Below are positions 8,483 to 16,153 of a stretch of 64,000 bases of DNA, piece after piece (the first letter of the stretch is position 1; the number at the start of each line of letters is the position of its first letter). The DNA is taken from contig NZ_CP020778.1 of NCBI RefSeq assembly GCF_002101295.1, positions 124,001 through 188,000 of the forward strand. The letters run 5' to 3'. The stretch is from Candidatus Pelagibacter sp. RS40 (GTDB lineage: Bacteria; Pseudomonadota; Alphaproteobacteria; Pelagibacterales; Pelagibacteraceae). The position numbers and the translations under genes were made by a program. Under the pieces are notes generated by a model. It was not told where the DNA came from and did not search any database. It saw only the letters and a program-made list of their open reading frames with translations.

Positions 8483-8941
8483 ATGAACAAATTTAAAAAT
8501 GCACCTAATATAAAAATTCCATCTACAAATGGAGAAATATTTGAACTTAAAAAGATTAAAAATAAATTTTTAGTTTTATATTTTTACCCAAAAGATGACA
8601 CGCCTGGCTGTACTGTAGAAACGAAAGATTTTAATTCTTTGTTGTCTAAATTTAAGAATTTGGACTGTGCTGTGTTTGGTATTTCAAAAGATGATATGAG
8701 AAGCCATGATAAATTTAAAGAAAAATATAAAGTAAAATTTGATCTTTTATCAGACGAAAAAAAAGAGGCTTTAAAGGCTTTTAAAGTCTGGGGAAAAAAG
8801 AAATTTATGGGTAAAGAATTTATGGGCGTGATCAGAAGCACTTTTGTAATTAAAAATAATAAAATAGTAAAAGAGTGGAGATCAGTAAAAGTAAAAGATC
8901 ATGCTAAAGAAGTTTTAGAATTCATCAAAAAAACAAATTAA
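8483..8941 (+). CDS. bcp: Bcp-type thioredoxin-dependent peroxiredoxin
   Basis: A 152-residue peroxiredoxin Q/Bcp that reduces hydroperoxides. The peroxidatic Cys43 lies in YPKDDTPGCTVETKDF. The resolving Cys often found five residues later is absent (Lys there), so resolution must use another thiol; Cys67 in LDCAVFGIS is the other cysteine noted. The frame is open further upstream to 8336, but that extension crosses the divergent rhodanese gene. The ATG at 8483 aligns with the normal family N-terminus. An intrinsic terminator follows immediately. Confidence 0.9.
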   Translation: MNKFKNAPNIKIPSTNGEIFELKKIKNKFLVLYFYPKDDTPGCTVETKDFNSLLSKFKNLDCAVFGISKDDMRSHDKFKEKYKVKFDLLSDEKKEALKAFKVWGKKKFMGKEFMGVIRSTFVIKNNKIVKEWRSVKVKDHAKEVLEFIKKTN

Positions 8942-8947
8942 AAAAAA

Positions 8948-8968
8948 GGCCCCATACAGGGGCCTTTT
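8948..8968. terminator. Bidirectional intrinsic terminator between bcp and amtB
   Basis: GGCCCC (8948-8953), loop ATACA, GGGGCC (8959-8964), then TTTT. Seven A residues precede the stem, so the hairpin has a U-run on either strand and can end both the plus-strand bcp and the minus-strand amtB transcripts, which converge here. Confidence 0.85.
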
Positions 8969-8993
8969 ATAACTTGAGGGAGGGAAAGTTAAT

Positions 8994-10292
8994 TTAGTCT
9001 CTGATCGAGTAAGCTATAACTCCAGTTTCAGATACATCTGTACCTTTCATTTCAGCTTCTTTACTCAATCTAATACCTATTGTTGCTTTCATAATTGACC
9101 ATACGATGTAAGCTACAACAAATACGAATGCATTTATTGAAACTACACCTAATGCCTGTGCACCAAAGTTAGCATCAGGGTTTGTTGCAGGGACAATTAA
9201 TGTTCCCCATATTCCGGCAAACAAGTGTGCGGGAATCGCTCCAACAACATCATCGATTTTAAGGCTAAATAGAAATTTAGTACCGTATACAACGATTACT
9301 CCACCTACAGCACCAATTAATATTGCTGCTATTGGAGATGGCATTAAAGGTTCTGCAGTTATCGCTACAAGACCACCTATACATCCGTTTAACATCTGTA
9401 CGACATCAGTTTTTCCACTTAATCTTGTGACTGCTCCTGCTGCCATAACACCACCTGCTCCAGCAAGTAATGTGTTAATGAATATACTTGATACTGCGAT
9501 TGCATCATCAGCAGTTCCCATTGCTAATTGAGATCCACCATTAAATCCAAACCAACCTAACCAAAGAATAAATATTCCAAGTGTTACTAAAGGAATAGAT
9601 GAAGCTGCAAAAGGCTTAACCGGCGCAGGTTCACCTTTTTTTGTAAATCTTCCAAGTCTAGGACCTAAAATCATTGCACCAGCAAGTGCAGCTGCACCAC
9701 CGGTTGAGTGTACTAGAGTTGACCCGGCAAAATCTGAGAAACCAGCAGCAGCTAACCAGCCACCACCCCATTGCCATCCCATAACAATTGGATAAATAAT
9801 TCCTGCTAAAATTGCAGCAAATAAAAAGAAAGGCCAAAGTTTAATTCTTTCTGCTAATGTTCCAGATACAATTGAAACTGTAGTTGCACAGAATACCATT
9901 TGGAAATACCAATCTGACCCATCAGAATAACCAGTATCTACCGCACTTGCGTCTGACCATGGTATAAACTTACCTATGTATCCACCTTCTGGAATACCAT
10001 AAGCAAGATTGTATCCTACTAACCAAAACATTATTGCTGCAATCGAAAATAAACCAATATTTTTCGCACAGATTACGGATACACTTTTTGATGTAACCAT
10101 TCCCGATTCTAACATTGCAAATCCTGCTGCCATGAACATGACTAAGAAACCACAAATCAAAAACAGGAGAGTATTAAAAATAAAACCTACTTCTGCAGAA
10201 ACTGTTGTCTCTGCGTAACCTGTACTAGTCATATTCAGTAAGAAAAATATACTTACTAAAGGACCAACAAGTTTTTTTAAAAATTTAGTCAT
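8994..10292 (-). CDS. amtB: Ammonium transporter AmtB
   Basis: A 432-residue inner-membrane ammonium channel with a cleavable-looking N-terminal segment (ends near TGYAE, residue 28) and about 11 membrane spans. Hallmarks are the pore region around STLVHSTGGAAALAGA and AIPAHLFAGIWGTL, whose histidines match the AmtB twin-His pair, and FILWLGWFGFNGGS. A good Shine-Dalgarno (GGAGG) precedes the ATG. No glnK lies next to it. The upstream region holds a palindrome (10368-10384) that may be an operator. Ammonium uptake pairs functionally with glnA at 60062. Confidence 0.95.
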   Translation of the reverse strand: MTKFLKKLVGPLVSIFFLLNMTSTGYAETTVSAEVGFIFNTLLFLICGFLVMFMAAGFAMLESGMVTSKSVSVICAKNIGLFSIAAIMFWLVGYNLAYGIPEGGYIGKFIPWSDASAVDTGYSDGSDWYFQMVFCATTVSIVSGTLAERIKLWPFFLFAAILAGIIYPIVMGWQWGGGWLAAAGFSDFAGSTLVHSTGGAAALAGAMILGPRLGRFTKKGEPAPVKPFAASSIPLVTLGIFILWLGWFGFNGGSQLAMGTADDAIAVSSIFINTLLAGAGGVMAAGAVTRLSGKTDVVQMLNGCIGGLVAITAEPLMPSPIAAILIGAVGGVIVVYGTKFLFSLKIDDVVGAIPAHLFAGIWGTLIVPATNPDANFGAQALGVVSINAFVFVVAYIVWSIMKATIGIRLSKEAEMKGTDVSETGVIAYSIRD

Positions 10293-10367
10293 TTAACCTC
10301 CGTTAATTAAAAGAGGTTCTTATAGATTTAAAAAAACTAATAACTATTGATTGTTCTTAAAAATAGG

Positions 10368-10384
10368 TATGCAGTAATTGCATA
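10368..10384. promoter_or_regulatory. TATGCA-N5-TGCATA palindrome upstream of amtB
   Basis: A perfect 6+6 inverted repeat separated by five bases, 76 bases upstream of the amtB start. The spacing resembles NtrC-type dyads (TGCAC-N-GTGCA), but the sequence is not canonical. ATGCAT elements also occur upstream of glnA at 59974 and 59998. Operator function is inferred. Confidence 0.35.
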
Positions 10385-10387
10385 TAG

Positions 10388-10428
10388 AAACAGCCTCTAT
10401 TAAGTATTCGACTTAATAAAGGCTGTTT
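10388..10428 (-). terminator. Hairpin terminator after the HU gene
   Basis: Long imperfect stem: AAACAGCCT (10388-10396) pairs with AGGCTGTTT (10420-10428), and TATTAAGT with ACTTAATA, around loop ATTCG, with one mismatch. It begins 10 bases after the HU stop on the minus strand. The U-run is weak, so it may be an inefficient terminator or a 3' stabilising structure. Confidence 0.55.
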
Positions 10429-10437
10429 GAAAAAAGT

Positions 10438-10713
10438 TTACTTATTGAAAACTTCTTTTAGCGCTTTGGCAGGTAAAAATTTTACCTTTTGAGAAGCAGC
10501 TATTTGGATTTGTTCTCCAGTTCTTGGATTTCTTCCAATTCTTGCTTTTCTTTTAGCCACTTTATATGTACCAAAACCCGCTATTTTTACTGAATCATCA
10601 TTCTTCAATGCATCCAATATAGTGTTAGTTATGGTATCAAAAGTACGCTCCGCATCAGCTTTACTTTGATTTAAAGAACCAGCTAATTTAGCGACTAATT
10701 GTTTTTTATTCAT
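10438..10713 (-). CDS. hup: DNA-binding protein HU
   Basis: A 91-residue HU/IHF-family nucleoid protein. GFGTYKVAKRKARIGRNPRT (47-66) is the conserved core leading into the DNA-contacting arm, with the RNPRTGE signature, and the C-terminus is VKFLPAKALKEVFNK. Length is exactly that of HU. It is monocistronic, with its own -10 element upstream and a hairpin downstream. Genome-streamlined bacteria often keep a single HU, but I cannot tell from the window whether others exist. Confidence 0.95.
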   Translation of the reverse strand: MNKKQLVAKLAGSLNQSKADAERTFDTITNTILDALKNDDSVKIAGFGTYKVAKRKARIGRNPRTGEQIQIAASQKVKFLPAKALKEVFNK

Positions 10714-10794
10714 TTTTTAGCTCCAGGTTTAAAAATTTAATACTTAACAAAATCGTTGATAATTCAAGCTTTTTTTTAGTGTGTGATAAAATAT

Positions 10795-10800
10795 ATTATA
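10795..10800 (-). promoter_or_regulatory. Probable -10 box of the HU promoter
   Basis: A perfect TATAAT on the minus strand, 82 bases upstream of the HU start. No good TTGACA lies 16-18 bases upstream. A GTGATAAAA element is repeated on the plus strand on both sides of the box (about 10783 and 10809) and could be a regulator site. Confidence 0.4.
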
Positions 10801-10859
10801 CAATATGTAGTGATAAAAAAACGTTGATTTTATTAGTTTTTTTAATCTAGAAAAACCCT

Positions 10860-11969
10860 TTAAAATAAGCCTAAATCTCTTAGATCATTAAAAGTCACAA
10901 AAAACATTAAAGAAAGCAATAAAAATATCCCGATTCGAAAAAATCCTTCTTGAGTTTTTTGACTTAAAGGACGTCCTAAAATTTTCTCAAATCCATAAAA
11001 CATTAAATGGCCTCCATCTAACATTGGGATAGGAAATAAGTTAATTAAACCAAGGCTTATTGAGATATAGGCCATCATACTAATAAATGGAATAATACCA
11101 AATTCAGCAACTTGCCCAGATATTTTAGCTATTCTTATTGGACCCCCCAACTGTGAAGTATCTCCTTTTCCAACAATCATAGAACCAAGATATTTTAACG
11201 ATGAAACGGTAACGAAATACACCTCATTAAATGATTGAACTAATGCTTGTGCAGGGCCTAATTTAACATGATTTATTTTATCATTATAAGCACTCAATTT
11301 TATACCCACCATCCGTTTCTTAAGTTTGTTACCTAAGTTATCTTCGCTTTCTACTAAATTGGGTTTTACTTTTAATAATATTTCATTTTCAAATCTTGAA
11401 ACTTTAAAATCAACAAAATCTGATGTCGACATTGCAATAAATTTAGAAACATCCAAAATACTCTCTACTTTATTGTTATCTATTTCTAAAATTATGTCAT
11501 TTTTCTTTAAACCTGCTATTTCTGCAGGGCTATCTTTTTGAACTTCATCAATAACAGCAGGAGTAAAATCTTTACCTATAAACATATAGATGAAGAGAAA
11601 TATAAAAATTGCTAAAATAAAGTTGGCTAAAGGTCCGCCAAATACAATCCATGCTCTTTGGTATAAAGGTTTAGTTACAAATAATTTTTCTTGGTCCTCT
11701 TTGTTATATTTTTTTAATAACTCTTCTTGATCTGCTTGTGAAAAAACATTTCTGTCACCAAAAAATTTTACATATCCACCCAAAGGTATCCAACAAATTT
11801 TCCATCTAGTACCTGATTTATCGTTCCATCCAAATATTTCTTTACCAAATCCAATTGAAAAATCAGTTACTCCAACACCGTATTTCTTTGCAAAATAATA
11901 ATGACCATACTCATGAATAAATACAACGATTAGAATAAGTATAAGAAATGGAATAATATAATTAATCAT
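10860..11969 (-). CDS. rseP: RIP metalloprotease RseP (site-2 protease)
   Basis: A 369-residue intramembrane zinc protease. The zinc motif HEYGH lies at 19-23 in the first membrane span, one PDZ domain spans roughly 125-205 (DSPAEIAGLKKNDIILEIDN), and the second metal-ligand motif is in NLFPIPMLDGGHLMFY near the C-terminus. It cleaves anti-sigma factors and leftover signal peptides. The single PDZ and ~370-residue length suit alphaproteobacterial forms; E. coli RseP has two PDZs. The usual dxr-rseP-bamA neighbours are absent, so the gene has moved from its common context. Confidence 0.9.
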   Translation of the reverse strand: MINYIIPFLILILIVVFIHEYGHYYFAKKYGVGVTDFSIGFGKEIFGWNDKSGTRWKICWIPLGGYVKFFGDRNVFSQADQEELLKKYNKEDQEKLFVTKPLYQRAWIVFGGPLANFILAIFIFLFIYMFIGKDFTPAVIDEVQKDSPAEIAGLKKNDIILEIDNNKVESILDVSKFIAMSTSDFVDFKVSRFENEILLKVKPNLVESEDNLGNKLKKRMVGIKLSAYNDKINHVKLGPAQALVQSFNEVYFVTVSSLKYLGSMIVGKGDTSQLGGPIRIAKISGQVAEFGIIPFISMMAYISISLGLINLFPIPMLDGGHLMFYGFEKILGRPLSQKTQEGFFRIGIFLLLSLMFFVTFNDLRDLGLF

Positions 11970-12034
11970 AGAATTTAAATAATCATATCTATAAATTTAG
12001 AAAATTAAATAGTTAAAAATATCTTTCAAAATTG

Positions 12035-13465
12035 TTATTTTTTTAAATTCCATGTCAACAAAGGAGCAAAAGTCGCAGTCAAAAATGATAGAAATAACAA
12101 CGATTGAGAGACAATACTTGGAAACAGATCCACTGGAAAAAGTATTCCAATTAAAATAGATTTAGAAAAATCTGGACTTGGAAATAATAGTAAACCAGCG
12201 ATTAAACCTACAATTATTGATACATATGCATTTTTCTCAAAAAAAGTTTTCGAATAAAATCCATAAAAAATACTTAATACTGCTGCACAACAAAAAAGAT
12301 CGGCTAACAAAAATAAGTATAAAATACTCAAACCCTTTGAGGCTACAAATAACGCAATGATGGATAATATAATTATTATCTGTTTAGACAACAAATCATA
12401 ATTCTTAATTTTTATAATTTTTTTTCCATCAACAATTATTAAGCTGGAAATTGCGTTTATAATTGTATCAATACTGCTAACTGTTAATGATATTGCTAAA
12501 AAAATAATAATTACTGAAATAATTAAATACTGATCTTTTAAAAGTAATTGAAAAAAAGCAAGATCAGGTGCAACTATATTTTCTGATGATGCTGCAACTA
12601 AACCTGTAAAACCCATAAAGAAAACAATTGGAATAATTATTAAAAAAGAAAAAATTAAACTTTTTTTTAATACTTCAGAATTCTTTGCAGCATAAACTCT
12701 TTGCCAATTTCCTTGGTGAAATAGATTTGTAGCTGCAACTGCTATGAAAAATGTAAGTCCAGCAGTAAAATTAGGTAGATAATTTATGCTTAATAGCTGG
12801 GGTTGTTTTGTTTTAATATAATCAAAATTAAATTCATTTGTATTAAAATTAAATAAATAGGAAAATGTAATTAGCAATAAAACAATCAAGAATAAAAATT
12901 GAATGTTATCTGTAAAAATCGAAGCCCTTAAACCTCCGTATAATGTGTAAATTAGAGAACTAATAATAACTATTAAAGCAGTTATCCATAAATCAGTTCC
13001 TGAAATATAATTAATTAACATTGAAACAGCAGTTACTTCAGCAATTAAAAAGATAGTCATGTAAAATATGGATAAAACTAAAATTAATTTAAATAAATTT
13101 GGTCCGTACTTTAATCTAATTACTTCTATTAAAGTTTTTCCTTTTGGATATTTTTCTCTAAATTGTGTTCCAAGATAAATTAAAATAAATAATGGAAATG
13201 CGGTTCCTAATGCATATCCAATCACAGCCCCTATTCCACCCCAAGTAGCAGCTGATGCGGGTCCAAACAATATCCATGCACCTAGTGCTGATGCAACTAA
13301 ACTGGATGTTAATGAAAATGTTCCAACAGATCTATTTGCTAAAAGATAATTATTTAGTCCTTTAAATTTTTTAGAATAAACTATTCCAAGAATTACAAAA
13401 ATTATTGATATACCAAGAACTAGTAAAATTGCATTTTGTTGGCTTAATAAAATTATATTATTCAT
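12035..13465 (-). CDS. thiV: Sodium:solute symporter ThiV, probable thiamin-precursor (HMP) uptake
   Basis: A 476-residue sodium:solute symporter (SSS) family protein with about 13 membrane spans, including the family block GAWILFGPASAATWGG-GAVIGYALG near residues 62-87. The direct evidence for substrate is the TPP riboswitch in its leader. SSS carriers under TPP control in SAR11 have been named ThiV and proposed to import the pyrimidine precursor HMP, which these cells cannot make. The gene has no neighbour in the same transcript. Substrate assignment rests on the riboswitch and established SAR11 literature. Confidence 0.85.
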   Translation of the reverse strand: MNNIILLSQQNAILLVLGISIIFVILGIVYSKKFKGLNNYLLANRSVGTFSLTSSLVASALGAWILFGPASAATWGGIGAVIGYALGTAFPLFILIYLGTQFREKYPKGKTLIEVIRLKYGPNLFKLILVLSIFYMTIFLIAEVTAVSMLINYISGTDLWITALIVIISSLIYTLYGGLRASIFTDNIQFLFLIVLLLITFSYLFNFNTNEFNFDYIKTKQPQLLSINYLPNFTAGLTFFIAVAATNLFHQGNWQRVYAAKNSEVLKKSLIFSFLIIIPIVFFMGFTGLVAASSENIVAPDLAFFQLLLKDQYLIISVIIIFLAISLTVSSIDTIINAISSLIIVDGKKIIKIKNYDLLSKQIIIILSIIALFVASKGLSILYLFLLADLFCCAAVLSIFYGFYSKTFFEKNAYVSIIVGLIAGLLLFPSPDFSKSILIGILFPVDLFPSIVSQSLLFLSFLTATFAPLLTWNLKK

Positions 13466-13469
13466 TTTT

Positions 13470-13530
13470 CTCCCTTTCTGAATTACCGGACAGGTTCAAA
13501 GAGTATTTCTCAGTCCATTTGGACACCCCT
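13470..13530 (-). promoter_or_regulatory. TPP (thiamin pyrophosphate) riboswitch controlling thiV
   Basis: Minus-strand leader with the conserved thi-box order: GGGGTGTCC (13521-13529), CTGAGA (13508-13513), ATACTC, then GAACCTG (13491-13497), TCCGGTAATTC and AGAAAGGGA closing the P1 stem. It is compact, with almost no P3. The closing GGGAG is also the Shine-Dalgarno of thiV, 5 bases from the ATG at 13465, so TPP binding should hide the ribosome site (translational control). I see no separate terminator hairpin. Confidence 0.92.
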
Positions 13531-13568
13531 AAAATTATTTATATATATTTTAAAATTTTATGGAAGAT

Positions 13569-14315
13569 TTAAATTAAAAAATCATAAAGCATTTTTGAAC
13601 TACTAATAAAAATTAAAGCATAAATAATGTTATAAAATAAGTTTTCCTCAATAATTTTAAGTAATTTAAAACCAATATAAATTCCTAATATTGATAGTGG
13701 GAATAACAAAATAGAATTAATTAGCGTTCCTGTATTCATCATAGATAGATGAATATATAATGGTAACTTAATTAAGTTTACAAATGTAAAAAAAATTACT
13801 CTCGTTCCAACATAAATTTCTTTTTTAAGTCTCAAAGGTAATAAATAAATACTTGTTGGTGTACCTCCAGCATGTACACAAAAAGATGTAAATCCTGCAA
13901 CAATTGTACAAATTGAGCCCTTAATGTTATTTTTTTTATGAGATTTAATTTTATTTTTTTTAAATATGAAGTAATGGCCTGCAAATATAAAACCCATTAA
14001 TCCAATTAGAAATTTTAAAAGATCTTCAGAAAAATATGAAAATGTAAGTGAGCCAATAATAATTCCAATTGCAGCTGATGGGATAATTAATTTTAAGGTT
14101 TCAAGATCATAATTTTTTCGAAATCTATAAACTGCTATAAAATCTGAAAATATTAAAATTGGTAACATAATTGCTAATGCTTCTGTTAATGACATTGATA
14201 GTGTCATTAATGGAATTGAAATTAATGCTATAGAACCTCCCAATCCAGATTTTGCTATTCCGAATAGAATTATTGCTGGAATTACTGAAATTAAGAAAAT
14301 AAGATTTATTTCCAT
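13569..14315 (-). CDS. TauE/SafE family permease
   Basis: A 248-residue membrane protein with about eight spans and the TauE/SafE pattern (GIAKSGLGGSIALISIPLM near 19-37 and GFTSFCVHAGGTPTSIYLLP near 140-160). Family members export sulfite or sulfoacetate-type anions, or import organosulfur compounds. With a sulfonate locus 6 kb away, sulfite export is a reasonable hypothesis. It is the last gene of a minus-strand run with the mini-GNAT gene (6-base gap) and ends just before the thiV riboswitch. Confidence 0.8.
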   Translation of the reverse strand: MEINLIFLISVIPAIILFGIAKSGLGGSIALISIPLMTLSMSLTEALAIMLPILIFSDFIAVYRFRKNYDLETLKLIIPSAAIGIIIGSLTFSYFSEDLLKFLIGLMGFIFAGHYFIFKKNKIKSHKKNNIKGSICTIVAGFTSFCVHAGGTPTSIYLLPLRLKKEIYVGTRVIFFTFVNLIKLPLYIHLSMMNTGTLINSILLFPLSILGIYIGFKLLKIIEENLFYNIIYALIFISSSKMLYDFLI

Positions 14316-14321
14316 TCAGTT

Positions 14322-14573
14322 TTACTGAAGCTGAAATAATTTTTTACCTAGTGGACTAATTGGTTCTTGAGGAATTGGTTTCTTACCAATTTTTTTTTCG
14401 ATAATTTTAATTAATTTTTTAGCTAAGCCTTTTCGTCTAAAAATAGGATTTACGAATATATATTCGATCTCTCCCATCTCATTATATCTTGCAAAACCAA
14501 GTGTTGTGTTAATATTTTTGAATGTAATTATACCTTCAGTTTCTACACACTCATAATTATTTAGATTGTCCAT
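14322..14573 (-). CDS. Small GNAT-fold acetyltransferase-like protein
   Basis: An 83-residue protein with a GNAT core: EIEYIFVNPIFRRKGLAKKL (about 35-54), where RRKGLA is the acetyl-CoA pyrophosphate-binding loop. Full GNAT enzymes are about 140 residues, so the N- and C-terminal strands are reduced, similar to the very small YjdJ/Gtn-type acetyltransferases. Substrate unknown. It lies between a small membrane protein gene and TauE/SafE, all closely spaced. Confidence 0.6.
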   Translation of the reverse strand: MDNLNNYECVETEGIITFKNINTTLGFARYNEMGEIEYIFVNPIFRRKGLAKKLIKIIEKKIGKKPIPQEPISPLGKKLFQLQ

Positions 14574-14575
14574 GA

Positions 14576-14740
14576 TCAGTCATATAATAATAATCCTAGA
14601 ATAGACAAGGCAATAATTGAAATAGTTACTATTATATAATTAATTTTAAATTTGAATTTTTGATAAAAATAATCCTCAATTTTTTTCCAAAATATAACTA
14701 TGAGAAATAAAATAATTACGGGTAATACAATTTTAACCAT
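14576..14740 (-). CDS. 54-residue two-span membrane protein
   Basis: The frame is open to 14833, but that longer start would abut the divergent gene at 14839 and lacks a ribosome site. ATG at 14740 gives MVKIVLPVIILFLIVIFWKK, one membrane span, a basic loop and a second span ending ILGLLLYD. It ends 2 bases before the mini-GNAT gene and is probably cotranscribed. I recognise no family. Confidence 0.5.
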   Translation of the reverse strand: MVKIVLPVIILFLIVIFWKKIEDYFYQKFKFKINYIIVTISIIALSILGLLLYD

Positions 14741-14783
14741 TAAATAAGTTAGACTAATTAGTTTATTTTTTAAATTAATTAAA

Positions 14784-14798
14784 TTGTCTTTAAGACAA
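14784..14798. promoter_or_regulatory. TTGTCTT-T-AAGACAA inverted repeat
   Basis: A perfect 7+7 palindrome around one base, midway between the divergent small membrane gene and the DmdA-like gene, 40 bases before the latter's start. The size and location suit a dimeric repressor/activator operator. No regulator gene is adjacent, so function is inferred. Confidence 0.35.
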
Positions 14799-14838
14799 AT
14801 TTCTTTGCATAAAATTTGCTTTCTGCTATGCACTCACA

Positions 14839-15978
14839 ATGACAGATAAAAACTTTGGTTTTGGCACACAAATTAGAAAATCTCCTTATTTCAATGCAAC
14901 AGTCAGATACGGAGCAAAAGGGTTTTCAGTTTATAATCATATGTATATTCCAAGAGATTTTGGAAGTCCTGAACAAAATTTTTGGAATTTGATAGAAAAT
15001 GCCATTTTATGTGATGTTGCAGTTGAAAGGCAGGTTGAGATAACTGGGCCAGATGCATACAAGTTTATACAATTATTAACTCCAAGGGATTTATCTAAGC
15101 TTGCAGTGGGTCAATGCAAATATGTTTTAATAGTTAATAACGAAGGTGGAATTTTAAATGACCCAGTTTTATTAAGACTTGATACAAATCATTTTTGGCT
15201 GTCACTTGCTGATAGTGATGTATTATTTTGGGCTCAGGGAGTTGCAATAAATTCTGGTTTGAACGTTAAAATTACAGAACCCGATGTTTCACCATTGCAA
15301 TTACAAGGTCCAAAATCAGGAGACATTATGGTTAGACTATTCGGTGAAAGTATTAAGGATTTAAAATACTATTGGCTTAAAGAGTACGAGTTAGATGGAA
15401 TTCCATTAATTGTTTCAAGAACTGGTTGGTCAAGTGAACTTGGATATGAAATATATTTAAGAGATGGATCAAAAGGTGATGACTTGTATGAAAAAATTAT
15501 GACTGCTGGAAAAAATTTTGGTATTCAGCCCGGTCATACTTCATCAATAAGAAGAATTGAAGGTGGGATGTTATCTTATCATGCAGATGCAGATATAAAT
15601 ACTAATCCTTTTGAACTAGGTCTTGATAGGTTAGTCAACTTAGAGAGTGACATTAATTTCATTGGCAAAGATGCATTAAGAAAAATCAAAAACGATGGAA
15701 TAAAAAGAAAACAAGTTGGTATTGAATTAGATTGTGAGCCGTTGTCAGGTCCTAACACAACTTTTTGGACAATAATGAATAAAAGTAAAAAAGTTGGGAA
15801 AGTTACCTCGGCTGTTTACTCACCAAGACTTAAAAAAAATATTGCTTTAGCAATGGTAGATATAAAATACACAGATTTAGGAACAAAATTACAAACTAAA
15901 ATTGATGATAAAATAGTTAATTGCACTATTGTGGAAAAACCATTTTTTGATCCTAAAAAGAAGATTGCCTCAAGTTAA
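14839..15978 (+). CDS. DmdA/GcvT-family tetrahydrofolate-dependent methyltransferase
   Basis: A 379-residue protein of the glycine-cleavage T / DMSP demethylase family. The order of blocks recalls SAR11 DmdA: RKSPYFNATV near 13-22, YNHMYIPRDFG, GQCKYVLIVNNEGGILNDPV, ITEPDVSPLQLQGPKSGDIM, a glycine-rich FELGLDRLVNLE and NFIGKDALRKIK. DmdA moves a methyl group from DMSP to THF; GcvT handles the aminomethyl of glycine. From memory of DmdA the overall similarity looks moderate rather than near-identical, so this may be a paralogue acting on another methylated sulfur or nitrogen osmolyte. There is no gcvH or gcvP nearby, which argues against glycine cleavage. Confidence 0.7.
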   Translation: MTDKNFGFGTQIRKSPYFNATVRYGAKGFSVYNHMYIPRDFGSPEQNFWNLIENAILCDVAVERQVEITGPDAYKFIQLLTPRDLSKLAVGQCKYVLIVNNEGGILNDPVLLRLDTNHFWLSLADSDVLFWAQGVAINSGLNVKITEPDVSPLQLQGPKSGDIMVRLFGESIKDLKYYWLKEYELDGIPLIVSRTGWSSELGYEIYLRDGSKGDDLYEKIMTAGKNFGIQPGHTSSIRRIEGGMLSYHADADINTNPFELGLDRLVNLESDINFIGKDALRKIKNDGIKRKQVGIELDCEPLSGPNTTFWTIMNKSKKVGKVTSAVYSPRLKKNIALAMVDIKYTDLGTKLQTKIDDKIVNCTIVEKPFFDPKKKIASS

Positions 15979-15980
15979 AA

Positions 15981-16148
15981 TTAGAAAATAAAATAAGTAA
16001 TCAAAATCACAATTAATACAATAATAGACCAAATCGATAAATTGGTTAGAAATTGTTTTAATTTTGAATTAGTTTTTAGAAAAGCAGGCAAAACTAATAT
16101 TAATACAGCAATTAGAGATATCGCTGGAATTATTTGTTCTAAATTCAA
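15981..16148 (-). CDS. Possible 55-residue two-span membrane protein (TTG start)
   Basis: Minus-strand frame immediately after the ABC-2 permease. From TTG at 16148 the product reads MNLEQIIPAISLIAVLILVL, a basic KTNSKLK loop and a second hydrophobic segment IIVLIVILITYFIF. There is no ATG in the frame and the ribosome site is poor, so the start is uncertain. Hydrophobic pattern, position 5 bases past the permease stop and lack of any other explanation for the stretch support a coding role. Confidence 0.4.
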   Translation of the reverse strand: MNLEQIIPAISLIAVLILVLPAFLKTNSKLKQFLTNLSIWSIIVLIVILITYFIF

Positions 16149-16153
16149 ACTAC

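Noticed and set aside
10009-10218. Plus-strand ORF inside amtB
   Set aside because: It lies opposite the conserved AmtB N-terminal spans and has no ribosome site.
14741-14838. Possible glycine or SAM riboswitch before the DmdA/GcvT-like gene
   Set aside because: Glycine riboswitches precede some SAR11 T-protein genes, but this gap is under 100 bases and shows neither the glycine aptamer nor a SAM aptamer, only a short palindrome.
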